Positions 1-8,284 of a stretch of 64,000 bases of DNA are shown here, piece by piece (positions within the stretch are counted from its first letter, which is position 1; the number at the start of each line of letters is the position of its first letter). A program made the position numbers and the translations under genes. The DNA lies in the NCBI RefSeq assembly GCF_027923465.1, contig NZ_BRLB01000013.1:62001-126000 (forward strand), given 5' to 3'. The notes under the pieces were generated by a model that had not been told where the DNA came from, ran no database searches, and was given only the letters and a program-made list of their open reading frames with translations. This DNA comes from Vallitalea longa. Lineage in GTDB: Bacteria; Bacillota; Clostridia; Lachnospirales; Vallitaleaceae.

Positions 1-69
1 TTGATATATACAGTTAGAAAGTATATATTATTAGTATTAAGGCAAAATTAAGTGAAAGGAATTAGTGAA

Positions 70-564
70 ATGTTTCAGATTAGTGATATTTCCTATAGTA
101 CTAAGAAAGATTTTTACGATGACGTTATCAGTTATGCAAAAGGACTTATGTACGAAGAAAAAGATAAAATTGCAAATTTAGCTAATATATCTGCATTATT
201 ATACAATATAATGGAAAAAATAAATTGGGTAGGTTTTTATCTATATAAGAATAGTGAGTTGGTGCTTGGACCTTTTCAAGGGAAACCTGCTTGCATAAGA
301 ATTAAGATGGGAACAGGAGTCTGTGGTACTGCAGCAAGTTCTAGAAAGATTCAAGTTGTATCTAATGTACATGAATACAAAGGACATATACCTTGTGATA
401 GTGAAACTAACTCAGAAATAGTTATTCCTATTATTCTTAATGACACATTGTTAGGAGTACTTGATATAGATAGTCCTATGATTGATAGATTTGATTGTGA
501 AGATAGTGAATACTTAAGTAAATTGATTAAGCTTATTACTGATCATTGTGATTGGAATGAATAA
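70..564 (+). CDS. msrC: Free methionine-(R)-sulfoxide reductase (GAF-domain fRMsr)
   Basis: A 164-residue single GAF-domain protein that would reduce free L-methionine-(R)-sulfoxide in the cytoplasm. The sequence has WVGFYLY, LGPFQGKPAC and GVCGTAA followed by HIPCDSETNSEIVIP. Cysteines fall at about 75, 85 and 109, the same spacing as the resolving and catalytic cysteines of the E. coli enzyme. I place the start at ATG 70, nine bases after AAAGGA (55-60). An in-frame GTG at 52 would add six residues but lies ahead of that ribosome site. The gene precedes an M16C peptidase by 38 bases, so the two may be cotranscribed. The family call is secure; the in vivo oxidant-defence role is by homology. 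Confidence 0.9.
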   Translation: MFQISDISYSTKKDFYDDVISYAKGLMYEEKDKIANLANISALLYNIMEKINWVGFYLYKNSELVLGPFQGKPACIRIKMGTGVCGTAASSRKIQVVSNVHEYKGHIPCDSETNSEIVIPIILNDTLLGVLDIDSPMIDRFDCEDSEYLSKLIKLITDHCDWNE

Positions 565-602
565 TAAATTAAGTAAACATTACATTATAAGGAGATGTTA
601 AA

Positions 603-3530
603 GTGGTTTTTGAACTAGAAAAGAATTACCATGGTTTCAAATTGATTGATGAACAAGATATTAAAGAAATCAATTCAGTCGGAAGATTATTTTATCATGA
701 AAAAAGTGGCGCAAAACTCGTTTTTATTTCAAATGAAGATAACAATAAAGTATTTTCAGTGAATTTTAGGACTCCACCTGTAGATAATACAGGATTACCT
801 CATATACTTGAACATTCGGTTTTATGTGGTTCTAGAAAATTTCCTTTGAAGGATCCCTTTGTAGAGTTGGTGAAAGGTTCACTTAACACATTTTTGAATG
901 CAATGACTTTTTCCGATAAGACCATGTATCCAGTAGCAAGTCTTAATGATAAAGACTTTATTAATCTAATTGATGTATATATGGATGCAGTTTTTTATCC
1001 TAATATTTATGAAAGACCAGAAATATTAAGACAAGAAGGATGGCATTATGATTTAGCTAATCCAGAAGAAGATATCACTATTAAGGGTGTAGTCTATAAT
1101 GAAATGAAGGGAGCTTTTTCGTCTCCAGAACAAGTGTTGTTCAGAAAGATTCAGCAATCCCTAATGCCAGACACACCATATGCATACGAATCTGGAGGAG
1201 ATCCAGATTATATACCTAATCTAACTGAAGAAGGATTCTTGGATTTTCACAAAAAATATTATCATCCATCTAACAGTTATATTTATTTATATGGTGATAG
1301 CGATGTTGTTGAAATGTTACAATGGCTAGATGATAAATATTTAAGTGAGTTTGACTCAATAGAAATAGATTCTAAGATAAATAGACAGGAACCATTTGAT
1401 GAATTTGCAGAGAAAGTTGAATATTATCCTATATCTTCTAATGAAAGTGAAAAAGGTAAAACTTATCTAAGTTACAATGTGGTAGTTGGTAGTGCTACTA
1501 ATAAAATGGATTATAGATCTTTTGATATTCTTGAGCATGTTTTACTGGAAGCTCCTGGAGCACCTCTCAAAAAAGCTTTATTGGATGCAGGTATAGGTAA
1601 AGATGTATTTGGTTCATTTGACAACAGCTTATTACAGTCTAATTTCAGTATAATAGCTAAAAATTCAGACATGAGTAAGAAAGAAGAATTTGTTTCTGTT
1701 ATAAAAAACACATTACAAGAAATAGTTGATAAAGGACTTGACAAAAGATCAGTAGAAGCAGCCATCAACTATTTTGAATTTAAGATAAGAGAAGCGGATT
1801 ATGGACGATATCCAAAAGGTATCATATATGATATGATTTGTATGGATAGTTGGTTATATGATGAAGATCCTTTCATGCATTTGTCGTTTGATGAAACCTT
1901 CGAAAAATTAAAAGAAGGTTTGAAAACCGATTATTATGAAAAATTGATTGAAAACTGTTTAATTAATAATTCTCATGGTAGTGTGCTTATAGTAGAACCA
2001 AAAAAAGGAATTTTAGCAGAACGTGAAAAGCAAATAGAGATTGAATTACAAGAATACAAGAATTCCTTAACAAATGACCAAATCAATAAACTTATAAAAG
2101 ATACCATTCATCTAGAAGAATATCAAAGTGAACCTGAAACAAAAGAGTCTTTATTAAAAATACCTTTATTGAGTTTGGATGACATTAGTAAAGAACCGGA
2201 AAGATTTGATTTGGTAGAAACAGAAATTGATAATATCAAAGCATTATTATTTCCTACATTTACTAATAATATAGCATATATTAAACTACTATTTGATACT
2301 AAACAAATACCAGTTGACCTAATTCCATATATTGGGTTGGTTTCAAAAGTATTAAGTAATATGGATACTGAAAATTACAATTACGGAGAACTCTCTAATG
2401 TAATTAATATTAATACTGGAGGTATCAATTTCTCTATTAATATATATGGACAGAATGATGAACCTGAAGTATTCTTGCCTAAATTTGAAGTTTATGGAAA
2501 ATGTTTTAATGATAGGATACCACAGCTTTTTGAGCTTTTTAGCGAAATAATGTTCAAGACAGATTTTACAGACAAAGGTAGGTTGTTACAAGTAATATCC
2601 GAAGCAAAATCTCGTATTCAAATGTTATTGACTAGTAGTGGACATATAGCAGCTGCTACAAGAGCAGAAAGTTATTTTTCAAATATTGCATTATATAAAG
2701 AAAATACAAGTGGTATTTCATATTATCGTTTCTTAGATAAACTTGAAACCAATTTTGAAGAAATGGCAGAAGAGATTATAAGCAATCTTAAGAAAACTAT
2801 AAAATATATATTCAAGCCACAAAATCTGATTATAAATATGACATCAGAAAAAGCTGCCTATGGAATATTTGCTGGTGAAGTTAAACATTTCATTAGTAAA
2901 TTAGATGATGCTACGCTTGGATTAAAAAACGTAAAGTTTGATTTTAGTAAAAATAATGAAGGATTTCTTACATCAGATAAAATTCAATACGTTGCAAAAG
3001 CAGGTAATTTCATAACTAAAGGATATCATTATTCAGGTACACTAAAAGTTTTACAGACCATTACCAGCTTAGATTATTTATGGAACAATGTTAGAATTAA
3101 AGGTGGAGCTTATGGATGCATGAATGCATTTACAAGAAATGGTAATGTGTATTTCACTTCTTACAGAGATCCTAACCTGAAAGAAACACTAGAGACTTAT
3201 GACAAAATTGATGGATTCATCTCAACGTTTGACACTGATGATAGAGAGATGACAAAATATATTATAGGTACTATAAGTAACCTTGATAGACCTTTGACAC
3301 CAGCTCTAAAAGGAGATAAGGCTCTTGGATCTTATATAAGTAATATTTCTTATGAAGATGTATTAATTGAAAGAAAAGAAGTATTGAATACAACAAAAGA
3401 AGATATAAGGAAGACAGCTGATTTAGTAAAATCAGTTCTAAAACAGGATAATGTATGTGTATTAGGAAATGAAAATAAACTAGAAAAAAACAAAGAATTA
3501 TTTAATGAATTAAGTCATTTATTTAATTGA
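603..3530 (+). CDS. M16C-family zinc metallopeptidase (presequence-protease-like)
   Basis: A 975-residue insulinase-superfamily peptidase of the PreP/M16C type, two M16 halves in one chain. The inverted zinc motif HILEH is at residues 67-71, and the third zinc ligand is probably E167 in VVYNEMKGAFSS. The central hinge is rich in charged helix (roughly 460-530) and the C-terminal half is degenerate, as usual for the family. No signal peptide is visible, so it probably degrades peptides in the cytoplasm. The start is GTG 603, eight bases after AAGGAG. The length matches family members of about 970 residues. The exact substrates cannot be read from sequence. Confidence 0.9.
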   Translation: MVFELEKNYHGFKLIDEQDIKEINSVGRLFYHEKSGAKLVFISNEDNNKVFSVNFRTPPVDNTGLPHILEHSVLCGSRKFPLKDPFVELVKGSLNTFLNAMTFSDKTMYPVASLNDKDFINLIDVYMDAVFYPNIYERPEILRQEGWHYDLANPEEDITIKGVVYNEMKGAFSSPEQVLFRKIQQSLMPDTPYAYESGGDPDYIPNLTEEGFLDFHKKYYHPSNSYIYLYGDSDVVEMLQWLDDKYLSEFDSIEIDSKINRQEPFDEFAEKVEYYPISSNESEKGKTYLSYNVVVGSATNKMDYRSFDILEHVLLEAPGAPLKKALLDAGIGKDVFGSFDNSLLQSNFSIIAKNSDMSKKEEFVSVIKNTLQEIVDKGLDKRSVEAAINYFEFKIREADYGRYPKGIIYDMICMDSWLYDEDPFMHLSFDETFEKLKEGLKTDYYEKLIENCLINNSHGSVLIVEPKKGILAEREKQIEIELQEYKNSLTNDQINKLIKDTIHLEEYQSEPETKESLLKIPLLSLDDISKEPERFDLVETEIDNIKALLFPTFTNNIAYIKLLFDTKQIPVDLIPYIGLVSKVLSNMDTENYNYGELSNVININTGGINFSINIYGQNDEPEVFLPKFEVYGKCFNDRIPQLFELFSEIMFKTDFTDKGRLLQVISEAKSRIQMLLTSSGHIAAATRAESYFSNIALYKENTSGISYYRFLDKLETNFEEMAEEIISNLKKTIKYIFKPQNLIINMTSEKAAYGIFAGEVKHFISKLDDATLGLKNVKFDFSKNNEGFLTSDKIQYVAKAGNFITKGYHYSGTLKVLQTITSLDYLWNNVRIKGGAYGCMNAFTRNGNVYFTSYRDPNLKETLETYDKIDGFISTFDTDDREMTKYIIGTISNLDRPLTPALKGDKALGSYISNISYEDVLIERKEVLNTTKEDIRKTADLVKSVLKQDNVCVLGNENKLEKNKELFNELSHLFN

Positions 3531-3618
3531 TGGGTTCAATTTAACTATAAAAATAGATATTACCATATGCTAACGGTCATTTTATGGCCGTTGTGTATGT
3601 TATACAGGAGGAAAATTA

Positions 3619-4524
3619 TTGGAAAAATTTAAATCAGGATTTGTTACGATTATAGGTAGACCTAATGTAGGAAAATCTACATTGATGAATCAACTAATAG
3701 GGCAAAAGATTGCTATAATGTCAGACAAACCTCAAACTACAAGGAATAAAATACAAACTATCATTACAAATGAGAAAGGTCAAATTATTTTTATTGATAC
3801 GCCTGGTATTCATAAGCCTAAACACAAGTTAGGTGAGTTCATGAATAAGACTGCGATTGATACTTTTAGACAAGTTGATATGGTATTGTGGCTGGTTGAA
3901 CCTAATAAAAAAATAGGTAAAGGTGATGAATTCATAATTGAACAATTAGGTAAACTAAAAACACCTGTTATCTTAATTATCAATAAGATAGATAAAATTC
4001 CAAGAGATGAAGTATTAGAAGTCATAGCTACTTATAAAGATGCTTATAATTTTGCTGAAATTATTCCTGTGTCTGCATTGAAAGGTGACAATACTACGGA
4101 TATACCTGATATAATATTTGAATATCTAGATGAAGGACCACAGTTTTTTGAAAGTGACATGATAACTGATCAACCAGAACGTCAAATTGTAGCAGAATTG
4201 ATTAGAGAAAAAGCTCTGCATTTATTGCAACAAGAAATACCACATGGTATTGCAGTGGTAATAGATAGAATGAAAGATAGAGATAATAAAGATATTGTTG
4301 ATATCGATGCTACAATAATATGTGAAAGAGATTCCCATAAAGGTATTATCATTGGTAAGCAAGGTACGATGCTTAAGAAAATAGGAACAAGAGCAAGGAT
4401 AGATATAGAAAATCTTCTAGGTTCAAAAGTAAATCTGAAATTATGGGTGAAAATCAAAAAGAATTGGCGAGATAGTGATTTCTTATTAAAAAATTATGGA
4501 TTCAATAAAAATGATATAAATTAA
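3619..4524 (+). CDS. era: GTPase Era
   Basis: A 301-residue Era, the essential GTPase that binds the 3' end of 16S rRNA during 30S ribosome maturation. Visible motifs are the P-loop GRPNVGKS (13-20), the Thr-rich switch I after it, DTPG (60-63), NKID (122-125), SALKG, and a C-terminal KH domain containing GIIIGKQGTMLKKIG. The start is a TTG at 3619 with a strong AGGAGG ribosome site just upstream. It is followed by yqzL, as in many Firmicutes, but recO, the usual next gene, is 34 kb downstream. A weak hairpin (ACGGTC/GGCCGT) precedes the gene without a U-run. Confidence 0.97.
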   Translation: MEKFKSGFVTIIGRPNVGKSTLMNQLIGQKIAIMSDKPQTTRNKIQTIITNEKGQIIFIDTPGIHKPKHKLGEFMNKTAIDTFRQVDMVLWLVEPNKKIGKGDEFIIEQLGKLKTPVILIINKIDKIPRDEVLEVIATYKDAYNFAEIIPVSALKGDNTTDIPDIIFEYLDEGPQFFESDMITDQPERQIVAELIREKALHLLQQEIPHGIAVVIDRMKDRDNKDIVDIDATIICERDSHKGIIIGKQGTMLKKIGTRARIDIENLLGSKVNLKLWVKIKKNWRDSDFLLKNYGFNKNDIN

Positions 4525-4738
4525 AACTTTTGGATTATAAAAAAATATAACTTTATAGGTCTAAAGTCCTAAAAACATAAAAATTAAAACCCCGTTTTTA
4601 TGCTTGATTGAGTGGTGACATTTATTTGTCAAGGGTAAAAAATCACTTTATTCATGGGAATATTTGAGGAGTATATAAAATTATTAACAGGTAAACCTAT
4701 GACTATAATAAAAAATATATTTTTAGGGGGTAATAAAA

Positions 4739-4897
4739 ATGGTTAAGAATATATTATGGAATTTGTTTGAAAATACTGGAAGTATCGATGTTTATTTAAT
4801 TTATAAACAGCATGAGTCCAGAGAAAGTACTTATGGGAAGCAAAAACTAACAAGAACATATGAAAACACAAAATGTGTCAATAGTAATATTGTGTGA
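4739..4897 (+). CDS. yqzL: YqzL family small protein
   Basis: A 52-residue gene, probably skipped by length filters. The start ATG 4739 follows AGGGGG (4725-4730) at 8 bases. The protein contains WNLFENTGSIDVYLIYKQ, which closely resembles the YqzL family hallmark (W-x2-F-x2-TG-x-I-x2-YLLYK). Its position directly after era matches the Bacillus and Clostridium order era-yqzL-recO. Its function is unknown. The homologue in spore-formers is small and without catalytic motifs. The family call rests on the motif and synteny together. Confidence 0.8.
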   Translation: MVKNILWNLFENTGSIDVYLIYKQHESRESTYGKQKLTRTYENTKCVNSNIV

Positions 4898-4949
4898 TTG
4901 CTATGATATTATGCTAGAAGATATATTATTACTATTATTTACTAAAGCA

Positions 4950-5003
4950 AAAGCTATTATTTGATTTTTATCTAATGAATAAAATTAATAATAGCTTTTT
5001 TAT
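4950..5003 (+). terminator. Intrinsic terminator after yqzL
   Basis: AAGCTATTATT and AATAATAGCTT form a stem around a 25-base loop, followed by a T-run. It ends the era-yqzL transcript and marks the left edge of the accessory block. Confidence 0.75.
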
Positions 5004-5077
5004 ATTATTTACATATATCAAATTACAAGGTGGAAAGTTAGAGTCATAGAAAAATCATTAAAAAATAATAAAAGTAC

Positions 5078-5106
5078 TTGCACACGTGTACATTATATGA
5101 TAGAAT
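5078..5106 (+). promoter_or_regulatory. Promoter with overlapping LacI-family operator
   Basis: A -35 TTGCAC (5078-5083), a 17-base spacer and a -10 TAGAAT (5101-5106) precede the LacI-type regulator gene. The palindrome TGCACACGTGTACA (5079-5092) covers the -35 and part of the spacer, so a bound repressor would block RNA polymerase. A perfect version of the same palindrome lies before kdgA. Confidence 0.75.
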
Positions 5107-5127
5107 ACTTGTGAAAGGAAGATTGTA

Positions 5128-6141
5128 ATGAGTGTTACTATTAAAGATATAGCCAAGTTAGCAGGTGTTTCACATGCTACAGTTTCAAGAGCACTGAATG
5201 ATAGCTCATTAATAAGTGATAAGACAAAAGATAGGATTAAAAAAATTGCGAAAGATAATAATTATATTCCTAATTATAGTGCAAAGAGTTTAAAACTTGA
5301 TAAGTCTTATAACATTGGAATATTTCTATCAGCTCTAGAAGGTACTAGCCCATCTTTCTTTTACAGCTCAATCAAGGGTGTCAATAGATTGATGAAAGAG
5401 AGAAATTATAACTTGGTGGTTAAGGCCATAGATGACCTTAATGGTGATTATAGTATGGTTAATAGTAAACATTATGATGGACTTTTAGTTTTTAGTCAAA
5501 AAAGAGAAGATGACAGATTTATTAAATATATAGGCGCACTCAATATTCCAGTTGTAATATTAAATAGAAAAATCAACATTAAAGGTACAGCTTGTGTTTA
5601 TTCTGAAGATAGGGACGGCGCTTATAAAGCAGTCAAGTATTTAATAGAGCAAGGTCATAGTAGAATCGGATTAATCAAAGGTAAAGAAGATTTCTTGAAC
5701 AGTAGCGAAAGATTAGAAGGATATAAGATGGCTATGAATGAAGCTGGTCTATTAATTAATACTAAATTAATCGCTAGTGGTAAATTTGATGTAATAAGTG
5801 GTTACAAAGGCATGAATAAAATATTGGATAACAATGAGAAATTACCTACAGCTATGTTTTGTTCCAATGACGAAATGGCATTTGGTGCCATAAAGGCTAT
5901 AATTGAAAAAGGATTCAGTGTGCCAGAAGATATATCTGTAGTTGGTTTTGATGATATAGAGATGTGTAAGTACATCACACCAGAACTTACAACTGTTAGA
6001 AGAGAAATAGCAATGATTGCTTATAATGGTACGGAAATATTGTTTGATATGCTTGATAATAATAGTAATAAAGAATTTTCTCATACAAAAGTAGATTGTA
6101 AGTTGAAAATTAGACAGTCAGTGCACATATTAAACAATTAA
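5128..6141 (+). CDS. LacI-family transcriptional regulator (KDG operon)
   Basis: A 337-residue LacI/GalR repressor. The N-terminal helix-turn-helix reads VTIKDIAKLAGVSHATVSRALN and is followed by the hinge helix (NYIPNYSAKSL). A periplasmic-binding-protein-like effector domain occupies residues 60-335, with typical FCSNDEMAFGAIKA and VVGFDDIEM motifs. The gene sits directly upstream of kdgA-kdgK. Near-identical ACACGTGT-core palindromes precede both this gene and kdgA, which supports autoregulation and repression of the kdg genes. The effector is likely KDG or a related intermediate; this is inferred from context. Confidence 0.9.
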   Translation: MSVTIKDIAKLAGVSHATVSRALNDSSLISDKTKDRIKKIAKDNNYIPNYSAKSLKLDKSYNIGIFLSALEGTSPSFFYSSIKGVNRLMKERNYNLVVKAIDDLNGDYSMVNSKHYDGLLVFSQKREDDRFIKYIGALNIPVVILNRKINIKGTACVYSEDRDGAYKAVKYLIEQGHSRIGLIKGKEDFLNSSERLEGYKMAMNEAGLLINTKLIASGKFDVISGYKGMNKILDNNEKLPTAMFCSNDEMAFGAIKAIIEKGFSVPEDISVVGFDDIEMCKYITPELTTVRREIAMIAYNGTEILFDMLDNNSNKEFSHTKVDCKLKIRQSVHILNN

Positions 6142-6165
6142 TTGATTATAATATTTTGCTAATCC

Positions 6166-6179
6166 TGCACACGTGTGCA
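6166..6179. promoter_or_regulatory. LacI-type operator upstream of kdgA
   Basis: TGCACACGTGTGCA is a perfect 14-base palindrome 122 bases before kdgA. It shares the core ACACGTGT and flanks with the operator before the LacI gene. A plausible -10 (TATAAG, 6199-6204) lies downstream with a poor -35 inside the palindrome. Confidence 0.75.
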
Positions 6180-6301
6180 AAGGCGACTTTATTATACGTA
6201 TAAGAAATATTTTTGGCAAGAACTTAAATATACTATTGTGATCGTTAGTTCACGTCAAAATGATATTATAAAATTTTATCATCAGAGAGGAATGGATACA
6301 T

Positions 6302-6955
6302 ATGAAAAGAATGGAAACAATCAAGAAAATCGTTGATAGCGGTGTTGTTGCAGTTATTCGTGCTGAGTCAAAAGAAGACGGTATGAAAATAATTGAAGCT
6401 GTAAAAGCTGGTGGAATTAAGGCACTTGAAATTACAATGACAGTACCAGGTGCAGTTGATATTATAAAAGAACTAACAGATTTATATAAAGATGAGGATG
6501 TTATCATTGGAGCAGGAACAGTTCTTGACCCAGAAACTGCAAGAGCATGTATCTTAGCAGGAGCTGAATATATTGTTAGTTCAAGCTTTAATGCTGATAC
6601 AGTTAAATTATGTAATCGTTACAGAGTACCAGTTATGCCTGGTGTAATGACACCTGCTGAAGCTTTAAAAGCTCTAGAATCTGGTGTGGAAATTTTAAAA
6701 GTATTCCCAGGAAATGCATTCGGACCTTCAATTATAAAAGCATTCAAAGGACCTATGCCACAAGGAAATTATATGCCTACAGGTGGAGTAAGTCTTGAAA
6801 ATGTTCATGAATGGATTGAAGCTGGAGCAGTAGCTGTAGGAACAGGTAGTGTTCTTACTAAAGGTGCTAAAACAGGAAATTATGAGCTTGTTACAGAAAC
6901 AGCTAAAAAATTCATTAATGAAGTTAAGGAATCAAGAAAAAAATTAAATAAATAA
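6302..6955 (+). CDS. kdgA: KDPG/KHG aldolase
   Basis: A 217-residue bifunctional 2-keto-3-deoxy-6-phosphogluconate / 4-hydroxy-2-oxoglutarate aldolase, class I. The Schiff-base lysine is K133 in ILKVFPGN. The general-base glutamate is E43 in ALEITMTV, R20 follows VVAVI, and the phosphate-binding loop is PTGGVS. It cleaves KDPG to pyruvate and glyceraldehyde-3-phosphate in the last step of uronate, pectin or Entner-Doudoroff-type catabolism. It is paired with the KDG kinase 29 bases downstream. The start ATG 6302 has GAGAGGAA upstream; ATG 6311 is an alternative. Confidence 0.95.
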   Translation: MKRMETIKKIVDSGVVAVIRAESKEDGMKIIEAVKAGGIKALEITMTVPGAVDIIKELTDLYKDEDVIIGAGTVLDPETARACILAGAEYIVSSSFNADTVKLCNRYRVPVMPGVMTPAEALKALESGVEILKVFPGNAFGPSIIKAFKGPMPQGNYMPTGGVSLENVHEWIEAGAVAVGTGSVLTKGAKTGNYELVTETAKKFINEVKESRKKLNK

Positions 6956-6984
6956 TTAATCATATTGGAAAGGATTGAATATAA

Positions 6985-8013
6985 ATGGGTAAAAAAGTAG
7001 TTACTATGGGTGAAATAATGCTTAGACTTTCTACTAAAGGGTATGAGAGATTCACACAAGCAGAATCATTTAATGTGGTATATGGTGGAGGAGAAGCAAA
7101 CGTAGCAGTATCTCTTGCTAATTATGGCTTTGATGCTCACTTTGTGTCAAAACTTCCAGATAACCCAATTGGTCAAAGTGCTGTTAATCATTTAAGAAGA
7201 TTTGGTGTTAATACTGATTATATTGCAAGAGGTGGAGACAGAGTAGGTATCTATTATTTAGAAACCGGTGCGTCTATGAGACCTTCAAAAGTTGTATATG
7301 ATCGTGCTGATTCAGCTATCGCAGAAGCAGATATTGAAGATTTTGACTTTGATGAAATCTTTAAAGATGCTGAGTGGTTCCATTTTTCAGGAATTACACC
7401 TGCAATTAGTAAAAAAGCGGCAGTTCTTACTGAAAAAGCGTTAATAGCAGCTAAAAAACATGGAGTAACTGTAAGTGTGGATCTTAACTACAGAAAGAAA
7501 TTATGGACTCCAGAAGAAGCACAAAAAGTTATGACTAATCTTATGCAGTATGTAGATGTATGTATCGGTAATGAAGAAGATGCAGAAAAAGTTTTAGGTT
7601 TCAAACCTGGTGACACAGATGTTACTTCAGGAAGCCTTGAACTAGAAGGATATAAAAAAATATTTAAACAAATGAAAGATAAGTTCAATTTCAAATATGT
7701 TGTAACAACATTAAGAGAAAGTTATTCAGCATCTGATAATGGATGGTCAGCACTTATCTATGATGGTAACGAATTCTATCGTTCTAAGAAATATGATATT
7801 AGAATAGTAGATAGAGTAGGTGGAGGAGATTCATTCGCTGGTGGACTTATTTATGGTCTATTATCAAGTAATGATGATTTCAAATATGCATTAGAATTCG
7901 CTGTAGGTGCTTCAGCATTAAAACATACAATTAATGGAGACTTTAACTTAGTAACTGCTGATGAAGTAGAAACACTTATTAATGGTGATGCTTCTGGTAG
8001 AGTACAGAGATAA
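6985..8013 (+). CDS. kdgK: 2-keto-3-deoxygluconate kinase (PfkB family)
   Basis: A 342-residue ribokinase/PfkB sugar kinase. The N-terminal substrate motif is YGGGEANVAVSLA and the C-terminal anion hole/catalytic motif is GGGDSFAGG with the base D282. It phosphorylates KDG to KDPG, which KdgA then cleaves. It lies in a two-gene operon with kdgA under the LacI-type regulator. No uronate dehydratase or isomerase is linked, so KDG must come from genes elsewhere. Other PfkB sugars cannot be fully excluded, but the aldolase neighbour makes KDG the natural substrate. AAAGGA precedes ATG 6985. Confidence 0.9.
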   Translation: MGKKVVTMGEIMLRLSTKGYERFTQAESFNVVYGGGEANVAVSLANYGFDAHFVSKLPDNPIGQSAVNHLRRFGVNTDYIARGGDRVGIYYLETGASMRPSKVVYDRADSAIAEADIEDFDFDEIFKDAEWFHFSGITPAISKKAAVLTEKALIAAKKHGVTVSVDLNYRKKLWTPEEAQKVMTNLMQYVDVCIGNEEDAEKVLGFKPGDTDVTSGSLELEGYKKIFKQMKDKFNFKYVVTTLRESYSASDNGWSALIYDGNEFYRSKKYDIRIVDRVGGGDSFAGGLIYGLLSSNDDFKYALEFAVGASALKHTINGDFNLVTADEVETLINGDASGRVQR

Positions 8014-8062
8014 TTAAGATAGATAATATAAATTAGCTAAACATATAACATTAAATATACAT

Positions 8063-8102
8063 AAAAACGGTTCTTTTGCTTATGGTGAAAGAACCGTTTT
8101 TG
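8063..8102 (+). terminator. Intrinsic terminator after kdgK
   Basis: AAAACGGTTCTTT and AAAGAACCGTTTT pair around an 11-base loop and end in a T-run. Confidence 0.9.
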
Positions 8103-8284
8103 CTTTATCAATAATAGTTATCATATAGAATATTTCGTAAGTTATAATAAGTCACAGAATTTTTTGTTTGTATAGTAATATTGTAAAGTAAATTTAATAT
8201 TGATAAGTTTATATTTGCTTGCATTTATCATCTATAAGGTATATTATGAAAGTACTTAATACATAGTATGTGTGAGGGATGAAT

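Noticed and set aside
3540-3600. Terminator before era
   Set aside because: The ACGGTC/GGCCGT hairpin is short and not followed by a T-run.
4525-4738. Riboswitch or additional gene between era and yqzL
   Set aside because: Only short hairpins (CATAAAAA/TTTTTATG and TGACA/TGTCA) were seen, with no conserved motif or ribosome site.
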